This document shows positions 24,134-34,820 of a stretch of DNA of 64,000 nt, one piece after another. The stretch is taken from contig VXIS01000017.1 of NCBI GenBank assembly GCA_008704415.1, positions 1 through 64,000 of the forward strand, written 5' to 3'. The notes beneath the pieces are model-generated. The model was not told the origin of the DNA. It saw only the letters and a list, made by a program, of their open reading frames with translations, and ran no database searches. Position 1 is the first letter of the stretch. Every line of letters begins with the position of its first letter. The stretch comes from Sphaerosporella brunnea. Taxonomy: Eukaryota > Ascomycota > Pezizomycetes > Pezizales > Pyronemataceae. The translations under genes were made by a program, and so were the position numbers.

Positions 24134-27100
24134 ATGACTCCGAATCCCACACCTGTTGATCCCGCACCTTCAGAACCGAGTAGAGCACAGTCCGGCATCG
24201 CAAACGTGTTTCGAAATCTAGGTCTCCGGAACCGCTCCGGCTTCTCCATCCAGTCGTCTCCGGCCACCCCATCCTCCAGCAGTAACCCCAATCGTTCCAC
24301 CTCACAATTCGAGTACTTTGCCGAAGGTTCGGACAATGGAGGCCAAGACGAGTTACTGGAGCGGTTGCGGAGGGAAAGGCCCATACAAGACAGGGTGTTG
24401 GCCGCCGAAATTTTGAGGTCAAACGTTGGAGATTTTCCCTCGCAAGTCGTGGCCGAAATATGGCACATCGCGCAGGATCTTGTGCGCGACGAATACCCCG
24501 CGGAAGCTCGTCAGGCAGGCTTCAAACTCTTGACTGCATGTCTCAGAGCCTTGAATGAGCCTTCAGCCCTCGACCGATTACGGTACTACAGAACTATCGC
24601 TCAGCACGATAATATGGAGGATTTCGATGACCAGCTACAGGCGATGATTGTTCTAACATCGGGAGGCCGCAATCTGTCATCATTTGAGAGAGAAATCGGA
24701 GGGCTACTCTCCAAATGGTTAAGGGTGTTGTTTTCCGAGGCCGGAAGAGCCCGTCAAATTCGCAAGCGCGAGGGGGGCTCGTCAGAGACGGTATCTGGAG
24801 CAGAATTCTGTCTAAAGGAGCTATTCAAGTTTGTGACCGACATAATCAAATTCAACTTTGGTACATTTGAAGAGCGCGAGATCACTAAGCTCCTGTCAGA
24901 CGTACTGTCAATATCTCGGAAAACAACAAACAAAAAAGACATTGAGTGCTCCATCACCTTCATAGAAACACTGATCACGTACGGCTACATTCCTCCGGAT
25001 GCTCTCCGTCCGTGCATCGAGATTCTTTGTGGCACGTACTCAACCATCCGGGACCTTGCGGATGATACTTGGAATGCGGTCAGCAATCTGTGCAAGAGCC
25101 ACATGGCGCACAAGTGTATCCTTACACTGCTGGATATCACTCGGAAGCCGCACAGGAAGAGCGCTCCGCCGAATACAAATACTTTGCGTGGGGCGCTCTG
25201 GTTCTTGGAAAAGCTATTGCTAGAGAATGGAGAGAATGGACTACCGAAGGTCCAATTTTCGATCGTCATGACAGCTTTCCGAGATGCGCTATCTAGAGAC
25301 AGCCCACGACTGGATATGACCATATGTGCGGCGATGGGCCGTATTCTGGCAAGGCCTGACATCTTGCTGCAAATCTCGTTTGACGAGTGGGCAATTCCCT
25401 TGGAAGTGCTGGTCCATGTCTCCCGGCGCACAACAGAACGTGCGGATGGTGTTTCCCTCCAAAGACTAGGCGTCAAGAACGTTCCGAAAATACGACCCCA
25501 GGATAAGGAGGTGAATACGGCTATCTCGCAGACGCTGTTCCAGATCATCAATCAACTAGAGGAAGCTTGCCGACAACCAGACTTCCTGCAAACGGAAGGC
25601 GCTGTTGAATTCTTCTTGCAGGTTTATGGTCACATCCCGGACTCTACAGCGGAATTCGTCCTAAACTACTACTCATCGGAGCATCTTTGTTATCCTTCCT
25701 GTGCCGAGTGGCTAGAAAACTCCCAACGCCTCGTAGACATATTCTTCCGGACTAGAAAACGACCGTCAGAGTTGCGCGTCCAAGTTCTTTCACTCATAAA
25801 GGACGTGTATTGGACGATTCGGGAGGTCTGCGAAGAGTCTCTTCTCCACAAACTGGTGCTGGTAGCCCTGGAAGACTTCCGAACCGAGACCGATCCCCGA
25901 GTACTCGAAGCCTTGGTTAGGATGATCGTAGATGTGGCTGCAGACAGTAACATGGAAATGTTTGATCAACTAGTAACCATTCTTGTGGATTATTTGCGGC
26001 TGGATGAACCTACCGCGATTTCTCCCAGTGGTGGTGGTGGTGCAACAGAGGCGGACCGCATGCCTCCGCCCCGGCCTCCAGGTATCTCCGGCGTGCAGGG
26101 CTCGCTGGCCAACATTGTTCTCCTTGGCCTTGTCAAAATGTTCATCCGCAACATGAATATGAACGCCTTGAAAGGAGTGCGATTATATGAGGAAATTGTC
26201 AAAATCGCTGGCAATACTGAATGTTCGGAAGATGCACGGTTGACGGCGATGAAACTTCTATTCCGATTACGAGCTGATTCGGAGCATCGGATATTCTTGA
26301 CGGACAACACGGAATCTGACTACCTCGCTGGCGTTCTCAATAGAACTGTGACGACACTCGACGATAGCGAAGCCTCCACCCACCTCAGGGACGACGATAC
26401 CGCGTCATCTCGTTCGAATCGAAGTAGTTCAGTCACTCAATCAGCCCTGTTCCGGACTTCTACACGGACGGCGTCAGAGCGACATGAGAAGGGCAAACGG
26501 CGTATTTCCTTATGGGGATACCCGGAGTCTCGGCCTTTACCAGAAACGCCAGCCCGGGAGTCAAGCCCTGTGCTTCAGACCTTTTATGAACCTCGCGAAG
26601 ATTTCCCTGCCAGAGAGGGCCCCACATTGAATCCAAAGACCGCCATCAGGGTTTCTCGTTGGATTGAACAGGTCATTCCAATTATCCAACAGGGGTGTGA
26701 TTGGGAAATATACAGTTATGTTCTTTGCCATCTCCCTTCGCAATTAGCGAATAAGACGATGTTTAGGAACTGCAAGGCCCACATCACTCTCCTCCGGACC
26801 TGCGTCTGCGATCAACTTCACACGAACCGCCTTCCGGATACAGACCTTCCGTCAGACGTTAAGCGCGCTGATATCGCGGTTTCGTTGTTGCACATGCTCA
26901 CGGTTCTAGTCAGTTATCGTGAGCACTTCGCGAAGACCGAGACGGAGGGGATAGTGAAAGCTTTCCAGCTCGGCCTTCATTCCTGGAACAGGACGGCAAA
27001 GCCTTGCATCCACGCTTTGGCGCTTTGCTGCTACGAATTGCCTGGCTCTACGAGTAAATTCCTTTCTGGAATTCTGACCAAACTGTCGCAGATCATCACG

Positions 27101-28838
27101 TCTCCGGTGGTCAGCGTTCACATTCTCGAGTTTTTGTCCGCTCTGGCAAAACTTCCATCGCTGTACAGCAATTTCACTGAGCCAGACTTCCGGAACATCT
27201 TTGGAATTGCATTCCGTTATATCCAGCATGCGAAAGAAACAGCATCACAACGCTCAACTTCCCACGCACGAGCCGCCTCCCGCGATGCGCCGCAGGAGAA
27301 TTCTTCTACCGAACAGTCCGATCTTCCTCAATATGTCCTCACTCTTGCGTACAACGTCCTGACAACCTGGTTCCTCTCTTTACGGTTAAGCGAGAGACCA
27401 AAATACGTCTCGTGGATTATTCGTGGTTTGGTTCTTCATGACCAGTCGAACCACCTAGACGAACAGAGCGAAGCATGTATCGACATGTTGCAACGCTTTA
27501 CATATTCCAAAAGAGACTTGAAGCCACCGGGGAAATTAACGAGCCCTGGAATTGTAACAAAAAATTGGGTGAACGGCATGACTATTCTTACGATTCAAAT
27601 GCACCCTGAGTCCGGAGTGTCGAGAATCATCATACGGAGACCAGTAAGTCGAGCACTACGGGGCATTCCTCTTTCAAAAACTAATCTATCTCCAGGCTGG
27701 TACATCTTATTACTCGTTAAGACCAGACGCACCAAACGCGAGGAGTGCCTTGCTGCAACACATAGATATCGATAGTAACGTGGAAGAAGAAGCCGATGAT
27801 CCATTTGAGGTCACCAAGTTGCTGCCCAGTCACTTGCTGCTGCAGTTTGCGGGAGGCACAGCTATGACGGACCAGCGGCCGATATTACTCCCAGACGACG
27901 AAAAGGTCCAACGTCATATCAACGTGTTTGACCGAACACCTACCGTCGACTTCCACAAGATCGGTGTGATCTACGTTGGCGCGGGACAAACCGAAGAACG
28001 CGAAATCCTGTCCAACACGATGGGCTCACCGGACTTTACCGACTTCGTTGATGGTCTGGGAGAGTTAGTGAGACTGAAAGGAACTGATCTAAATACCGGC
28101 GGTCTGGACCACGAAGAAGATTTTGACGGCGAATTTGCCTACTTCTGGCGCGATCGCACCACGGAGATCGTATTCCACGTGACCACAATGATGCCAACGC
28201 GCGAAGAGGACCCTCTGTGCACGTACAAGAAGCGTCACATAGGCAACGACTTCGTAAATATCATCTTCAACAACTCGGGGCTCCCCTGGCGCTTCGGCAC
28301 GATACCGAGCCAGTTCAACTTTGTCAGCATCGTCATCTCGCCCGAGGCGCGCAGCAGCTTCGTATCCTCCCGGCTGCTGACGCGCGGGCCGGATGACAAG
28401 GTCTTCTACAGAGTGCAGGTGTGCTGCAGAGATGGCTTTACCGACATCTCTCCCGCTCAGGAACCAAAAATGGTTTCTGCGAAATCTCTCCCATCGTTTG
28501 TCCGGAATATCGCACTCAATGCCAGCGTGTATTCCCACGTCTTTAACGAGGGCGGCGGCGAACACATCTCCAACCCCCGCCATCGCCTGCGCAGTATTAA
28601 GCAGCTCCGCGAGAGAATGGGAGTTCCCGCTTCGGTGCCTAGAGCTACCAGCCCGATACGCCAGCAGACTACCACGGCCAGTAGCAGGAGAGTCTCTGCC
28701 ATGAGCAGTACCACCACGAGTACAGATTACTCCCTCGCTAGCTCGGCGACCCGCGTCAATGGTGCTACCGCCAACTCGGCGGAGCAGGATGAGACAGAGG
28801 ATCTGTTGATGAGTCTGGATTTTAGTCGGTATACGTAG
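24134..28838 (+). CDS. tsc2: tuberin (Tsc2), GTPase-activating protein for Rheb
   Basis: Catalytic subunit of the TSC complex; stimulates GTP hydrolysis by Rheb and so restrains TOR signalling. Two exons, 24134-27643 and 27696-28838, join across a 52-nt intron (GTAAGT...CTAATC...CCAG) to about 1550 residues. Residues about 60-1100 are the alpha-helical tuberin N-terminal and middle regions, interrupted by a low-complexity Ser/Arg segment near 750-830. The C-terminal Rap/Ran-GAP domain starts near 1240 (HKIGVIYVGAGQTEE) and contains the catalytic 'Asn thumb' region YKKRHIGNDFVNIIFNNSG, then IPSQFNFVSIVISP. A Ser/Thr-rich tail follows. The ATG at 24134 directly follows an in-frame stop (TAG at 24131). 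No TSC1 partner gene is in the window. Assignment is firm. Confidence 0.95.
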
Positions 28839-29535
28839 TGCGTGTCCGCTTAAGGTCCTTGTTATGAATGCATTCAAAAGCGGGGGTTCCTTTTTTTCTT
28901 TTTCTTTTTTTTGCCTTTCGTTTTTTGGCGGGTTGCTTTTTTTGTACGCTTTCTCATGGGTTGTTGGAGTTTTTTGTTGCTTGCTTGTTGGGTGGTTTTT
29001 TCCTTTGTGGCTGCGAAAAAACTATGAAAAGCGTGGGGTGTAAAATGTTTGTGGATGTTGCGTGTGGGGTGTATTGATACTCGAGCTCTTGTCTTTTTTT
29101 GCTCTGGGGATTTTTTTTATCAAAAGCCTTCTTTCGTTTTTCTATGGCTAGTGAGGGTTGCGTGCGCGTGGGATTGTAGGGACTTCTGAATGAATGATCT
29201 CAATGGAAGACTTGGGCGAATGTGCACCTATGTGTTATCTCACATGATTGACCGCACACTGCATAGGAGCGTTTGGGATTTGTATGTATGAAATATGTAT
29301 TCATGGTACACGACGGGGGACTGTATTCTACTTGCGGCAAATGGGACTGTTTCCTTTTTTCCGTTTCCATTTCCACCCTCCGGACTCCCGCCCCCCACCC
29401 GCTTCGCATCCCGAATAGGATACCCAGCAGCCTTTCCAAGCCTTAGTGGGAACGCCTCTGTGTTTCCAATTCTCGTTCCTAATGCCGGTGTACACGCTGC
29501 ATGTCGGCCAGGCGGGCATGACGAAAGCAAAAAAA

Positions 29536-29905
29536 GCCAGCCCACACGTCGTGGGCTGGCGTCTGGTGCACCCTCCAAGACGGCCTCGACAGCTGCCGGG
29601 TCGCTTGTCCACATGGGTGGACTGGCTGTCGTTGCTGTGGAACAGTTTGAACAGCGCCCCCTTTAACATTTCTTGCATCCGTAGACTGTAACTCGCGGCG
29701 CATAAGGGTGAAAATTGCCTCGGGCTCGAATACGGTATCGAAAATACGATCATTGGACACAGAGATGGTGATGAAGGAAAGCACAACTAAACTACAGCCC
29801 TTAACGGGCTGTAGTTTCACGTCCTTGCGGACTGGGCACAGCGTTTTCTTTATCCGATTTTTTGTTTTAATCATCCTGTATTCGGCCGCTTGCGGCCATG
29901 ACATG
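29536..29905 (-). repeat. hairpin-rich repeat, copy 2
   Basis: Three perfect short hairpins in 370 bp: GCCAGCCCAC/GTGGGCTGGC (29536-29560, 5-nt loop), AAACTACAGCCC/GGGCTGTAGTTT (29789-29817, 5-nt loop) and GGCCGC/GCGGCC (29884-29897). The last sits in the 46-nt block shared with 2886-2931 (two mismatches). A small GTCC/GGAC hairpin lies at 29821-29832. A minus-strand frame starting MSWPQAAEYRMIKTK runs through it, but I recognise no protein domain. Function unknown. Confidence 0.6.
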
Positions 29906-31427
29906 AGGGCTATACACAGATCTACCCTTGGACCTCAAGTGTCCACAGACGGGCGTGATCTAAGAGGCGCACCAAGGAAATTCGTAACTGGTAAGATAGC
30001 ACAAAGGGGAAGACATAAGTTCACGATCATTCTCGTGGCTTCTCCGGCCACTTGCCAACTTGCGTGCTCCCCAGGAAGCCGAGGACAGCCTCGGTGCACC
30101 TTGCATCCGCCAGGACTCTTGCTACAGGAGTGGAGGTCCTCTTCCAGCCCTCCTTGTCACCCCCTCTTGTCGCTTCCCTGACTGCCTCTCAAAGGGCATC
30201 TTGCTCCTTCCTCCACTTAGCGCATCTCTTGAAGAGGTGCTCTCTCGTCTGCTTGGGTGCCTTTCGGCAGTTTCTTTATCCGAGTTCGAGTCCATAGGCC
30301 GGGGTTCCTCGCGATAGGTGTGGGCCAAAATGTATCGAGCTTCACCCGGGCACAGGGGTATGCCGGCGTCCGAGTCGGTGTCCGAGTTGGAGTCGGTAAT
30401 GACAATCAGAAGAGTAATCTTCACGGTCATCTAACTCAGTTGGTGTCTCCTCCGAGCCTAACGCCTGCGTCAAATAACGAAATTGGAGACCTGAGGCATA
30501 CGGTATTTACCTTCAAGTTCATCATATTGCTTCATTGGCTTCCAAACTTCAAAGCCGTGCATCTTTGCGTTTTCGTCTTCGTGCTCGATCATGTAGGACG
30601 AGACTCAAGTTGGGCTTTGTGGAGGAGGTTTTTTGGTCGCCGGTGGGCTGCACGAGCTTTTCGCCTCCGTTCGGACACTCCTGCACCTTGTAGGTATGTG
30701 CATCACCCTCCTACACCCTTCTCCTCCGGCTTCCCCGCCCGCTCGCCCGCAGTATGGTAAAGAGCCATACATATTGACGGTACATCGACCAGGAGCGTTC
30801 GCCTAACTCCCGGGAACCGCGGGATTGCAATCGGTGGTTGTAATCGATGAATAACAAAGGATTACAATGGGTGGTGACTAAGGGATTGTAATCGATGAAG
30901 AGCAAAAGGCTTCGAGCGTGTATAAAGCCGGTCGGTATGTTTTTGTTTTTGTCTTTTTTGGCGTTTTCCTGGAGTTGGTGTAGGTGTAGATGATTGTAGA
31001 GGAGGTTCGATAAACTAGAGACAGGCAAGATGAAATTGTTTCTCTTTTTCTGTCCTGTTGACCCGCAGGAGCCGGTGTTGTTGTAGATAGACCCATCTTT
31101 GCCGTCAGTCAATATCCGGTCGACGGATGGGAAACTAGGAACTTACCTTGAAAGTTAAGAATGAGCGTCGTGTTGTAGAATTCAGACATTCCAAAAGGCA
31201 CTTCAAGGATTGGTTGGCGCGAGGATGGAACATCCGCAGGAACTGAATGTTGAGACCTGATACGATCAGACCAATAACCTGCAGCGTCTGCCTGTGATCA
31301 TGCTTGCCTTTCTGCAACCGGGACAGCATGTCACGCATCGCGGCCACAAGTTTCAAGTGCCTCTTTCTAAATTGGAGAAGGGGTTTGGTCCAGCCGCAGG
31401 AAAACGGCATGGAGGACCGCGTTGATC

Positions 31428-32034
31428 CTACCAAGGGACCCAGAGCCCTAGGCTTTGCGTGCACACCACGGTACCAAGGGACCCAGAGCCCTAGGCTTTG
31501 CGTGCACACCGCGGTACCAAGGGAAGCAGAGCCCTAGGCTTTGCGTGCACACCGCGGTACCAAGGGAAGCAGAGCCCTAGGCTTTGCATGCACACCGCGG
31601 TACCAAGGGACCCAGAGCCCTAGGCTTTGCGTGCACACCGCGGTACCAAGGGAAGCAGAGCCCTAGGCTTTGCGTGCACACCGCGGTACCAAGGGAAGCA
31701 GAGCCCTAGGCTTTGCATGCACACCGCGGTACCAAGGGACCCAGAGCCCTAGGCTTTGCGTGCACACCACGGTACCAAGGGACCCAGAGCCCTAGGCTTT
31801 GCGTGCACACCGCGGTACCAAGGGAAGCAGAGCCCTAGGCTTTGCGTGCACACCGCGGTACCAAGGGAAGCAGAGCCCTAGGCTTTGCATGCACACCGCG
31901 GTACCAAGGGACCCAGAGCCCTAGGCTTTGCGTGCACACCGCGGTACCAAGGGACCCAGAGCCCTAGGCTTTGCGTGCACACCGCGGTACCACGGGACCC
32001 AGAGCCCTGGGCTTTGCGTGCACACCGCGGTACC
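31428..32034. repeat. 43-bp minisatellite, 14 copies, with higher-order pattern
   Basis: Fourteen head-to-tail units of 43 bp containing CCAGAGCCCTAGGCTTTGCG and CACACCGCGGTACC. Units differ at three positions: GGGACCC or GGGAAGC, TTTGCG or TTTGCA, and CACCG or CACCA. Units 1-4 and 8-11 have the same variant order, and units 5-7 repeat the order of 2-4, so the array grew by multi-unit duplication. Because 43 is not a multiple of 3 it opens all frames; the open frames across it are not evidence for a protein. Confidence 0.95.
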
Positions 32035-32700
32035 AAACCGACCTTCACCTCATGCATGAAACTCATCATGAAGCGGCCTGCCAGGAGCTTATTCTTCGGG
32101 AGATGAAACAGCACCGCGGGGGCTCATCTTTCCGGCGTGGTCTTCGAGATGGACTTTGTCGTAGTGGCTGACTGTCTGAGGATATTGTCGAGCTTGAACA
32201 GTCATAACACGGACAGCTGGCCAAAAAAGACCGCTTCCATAGCCGACCGGAAACCATTCGAGTGAAGGGAACCGCCGACTCCGGATTTTTTTTGATTTTT
32301 TTTTTTTTTTCTTTGAGTGCCAAGAGGATATTGGCAATTCCTGGCGATCTGCATCTGCTGGGACGCAAAATGTTCTTTTGCCGAAAGCAAAAAGTGTAAT
32401 CGTCAAGCAATGCCTGCAGCATCATTTTACGCTCGTCGTCGGTCATGCCAGCCGGTTCGAGGTTATACAGCTTGGAGATAGATTTGCGAACGCTTCTGAT
32501 GAAGTGTGAGCGCACGCCGTGAATGTGGCCTTTTGCCTATCGAAGGGTCAGCCTTCACGCATGGAGTGGATTGCCAGGTTACTCACGAGTTTCAAATTCT
32601 CCTTGTATCTCTCTGAAATCAATATTCTGGCCTTCACGCTGACACGTCTCCACGAACTTTTCCTCAATTAACTAAAGCATGTCAGAAAACGAACCAATTA
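32035..32700 (-). pseudogene. degenerate coding remnant, unknown family
   Basis: Minus-strand pieces look like former exons. LIEEKFVETCQREGQN...EGEFETR can be joined by a short intron (GTGAGT ... AAAAG) to HIHGVRSHFIRSVRKSISKL, continuing as TDDERKMMLQALLDDYTFCF. Past a 14-nt T run near 32297-32310 the likely coding frame shifts and contains a stop, and later sequence (LLAGRFMMSFMHEVK) runs into the 43-bp minisatellite. Beyond the array, RKRHLKLVAAMRDMLSRLQK and LIVSGLNIQFLRMFH (about 31150-31390, same strand) could be the continuation. I do not recognise the family. It may be a broken gene that a minisatellite expanded in. Confidence 0.35.
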
Positions 32701-34599
32701 CTACTTCACGAGTGAGAGATTACCGTCTTCAGTTTAGGATTGGTATGGTTTGGGAGCAAAAAATTCTAATCCTGAGAAGGTTGACGGGTGGTGAAGAAGC
32801 GCTGGCTGTGCACGACGTCGTCTTTGGGCTCGATTGCGGCGGTGCGGTGCCGTCCCTCGATGAACTATTGGCGAAGCCGAAGCAGTGGCAGTGACATTTG
32901 ACTGGATGAAGTTGTCAGCCGTAGCTCGTTTTCTCCGACAATCATCTGGGAGAATCTCACTGGGTCGGTTGGTGTTTATCTGAGACGGCAGAGTTTCGTT
33001 TCATCATCTACGCCCCGTATGGGCCATAAGAAGGGGCAAAAACGAAGGGCTTCTGGTGCAGACGCTGGTTAGCAATCGTACTGGACAGCGTGGGAAAGGT
33101 AGTAAGTGTGTACCTCGTATCTGGCCCTCGGGGGAGGGATGCCCGCCTCCACCAGCTGGTGGAGGTGGTCGTGGTTGTTGCACAGAAAAAAATGCCCAGT
33201 CAACGGAAATTTGAGGTGTGGTGAGGATGGAAGGAAAGAAGGGATGGGATGGCTGGGGCCGGAGAGCAAGATATATACGTGCGCCAGGCGGATGGAAGGG
33301 GGGGATAATCGGCGGAAATACCTCTTTCCAAACGCCGTGCCCGAAGCAAGTGAAAACAGCATATGCAGTTGGTATCAAACGGAGCTGCAGGTGGTGCGGG
33401 GCGCTCCTTGATTTCGTACATACGGCCAATTATTATTCAAATAAGCCGGGAACCGCCGCCTACCCCGCTCCTGACAGATCGCGGGCCGCCGGTGATCATC
33501 CATCCGATCCATATGCGGCGCCATTCTCATTTGTCATTCGCGGGTTTTGTTGGGCATGGTACACACAGCTATTCTTGAGGTCCAGACTGCTGTGGAATGC
33601 GACGCCCACCGGACTGGGCCATGCACTAGGAAATACTTTGGGAAATTTTTCCCTCCAGGCAGAATCTGCAAGGTTGAGTTTGGTGACGTACGATGAGGGG
33701 TAACTCGGCAGATAAGAGACGGTCCAAGCAGGTTGGATCCAATTCGCAATGTTCGTCCTCGAATGGGAACCGAGGGTGCAAGTGGGGGTTCGATTGGGCA
33801 GACGCTCTTTGCTTTTCAACTCGAGAAAGAGCGGGCAATTAGACGGTGTTGCCGGGTCAAGGAGGGTAAGCTGGACGGTCCGATTGGCCCTCCCATTCTC
33901 GCTGATTTTCATTCATCGTGCAGGATTGTGCCCTGTGCAGCGCGGTTAGGTGAATTGCCGTGCGCGTACCCATGGCTTTCACAGTGAAAAATTATATATG
34001 TGCGCTTGACGCACATAGTCGTGATGTGGACGCGGGAGCTTAAAATCGGTTGACGCGGATGTCATTTTCCGGCTTGATGTAACTTGGCTGTAGCTGTCCT
34101 AGACCAGCCGTGGCACCTGGGTCTACATGTTGGAGAGGGTGATCTGCTCGAAGACCACACCCTCACCCTACCGTATTCCAACACGTCTTGCGGAACTCGC
34201 AAAATCTGCAGAAGATCGTCGCGGCCATGAAAACTAGGGATCTTCGGTTACAACTTACAAGACTTAAGGTAACGTAAAGTTGCACTACAGCGTGCGAGGA
34301 ACGACGCCGCCTCAAGCTCGGCGTCAGAAAGATAGTGATGTCCACTGTCTGGATCCTGCATGATGGGCCAGGTGTTTTGATACGGAAGTAGAGCGAAGCC
34401 ATCATGTCAAATACCAGAGTCGTTAATTACAAGAGCGCTTTTAATTTTTTCGTTGAAGTCAGATTTGGGCGCTTTCAGGTAACGTTTACATACTCCAACT
34501 CCGTGACTATGTAGGAACCCCATTCAGCAAGCAGAGCAAGCTGACAAGCTGTCCTACATCCATGTAAACATGCGCAGTCTGGACGTCGAGGGAATTATC

Positions 34600-34662
34600 C
34601 CTTGGACGGGCGAAACAGGGGTTGATCTCTCCTATGCAGTAGTCTATTGATCTAACCGTACA
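34600..34662. repeat. left arm of 63-bp inverted repeat
   Basis: Identical in reverse complement to 40076-40138, with no mismatch. It begins CCTTGGACGGG and ends GATCTAACCGTACA. Confidence 0.95.
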
Positions 34663-34699
34663 CGTCCTAATTATGCCATCGAGAAAAGCACGTACTAGA

Positions 34700-34820
34700 A
34701 CCCTCACCCTCACCCTCAGACTTATATGAGAGCGTATACGGCCTTGGGAGCGTATGCGGCGTTGGAGCTGACGGATATGCCGACTAAGAGCCGACTGGGA
34801 GCTGACGGATAGGCCTAGTA
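34700..34820. repeat. left remnant of the 34-bp minisatellite
   Basis: Three CCCTCA units (34700-34718) precede GGGAGCGTATGCGGCGTTGG and then one full minisatellite unit ending GGCCTAGTA at 34820. The array resumes at 37667 after transposon B. The GGGAGCGTATGCGGCG block recurs on the far side at about 38577, so the array is bracketed by direct copies. Confidence 0.85.

Larger units (their letters stand above)
28839..34599. other. long intergenic stretch with repeats
   Basis: About 5.8 kb without a confident gene. It begins with a T-rich 3' flank of tsc2 (28890-29120). It contains a hairpin-rich repeat (29536-29905), repeated TTGTAATCGATGAA blocks at 30838-30905, the 43-bp minisatellite (31428-32034) and a degenerate minus-strand coding remnant (32035-32700). 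From 33000 to 34599 I see only short frames without domains. Confidence 0.55.

Noticed and set aside
28089..28877. 262-codon minus-strand frame
   Set aside because: Antisense to the GAP domain of tsc2; its composition is a shadow of that gene.
29789..29832. Hammerhead-like ribozyme (GUCC-GCAA-GGAC stem followed by GUGAAAC and a stem on the minus strand)
   Set aside because: The obligatory CUGANGA core segment is absent before the stem, so it is not a canonical hammerhead.
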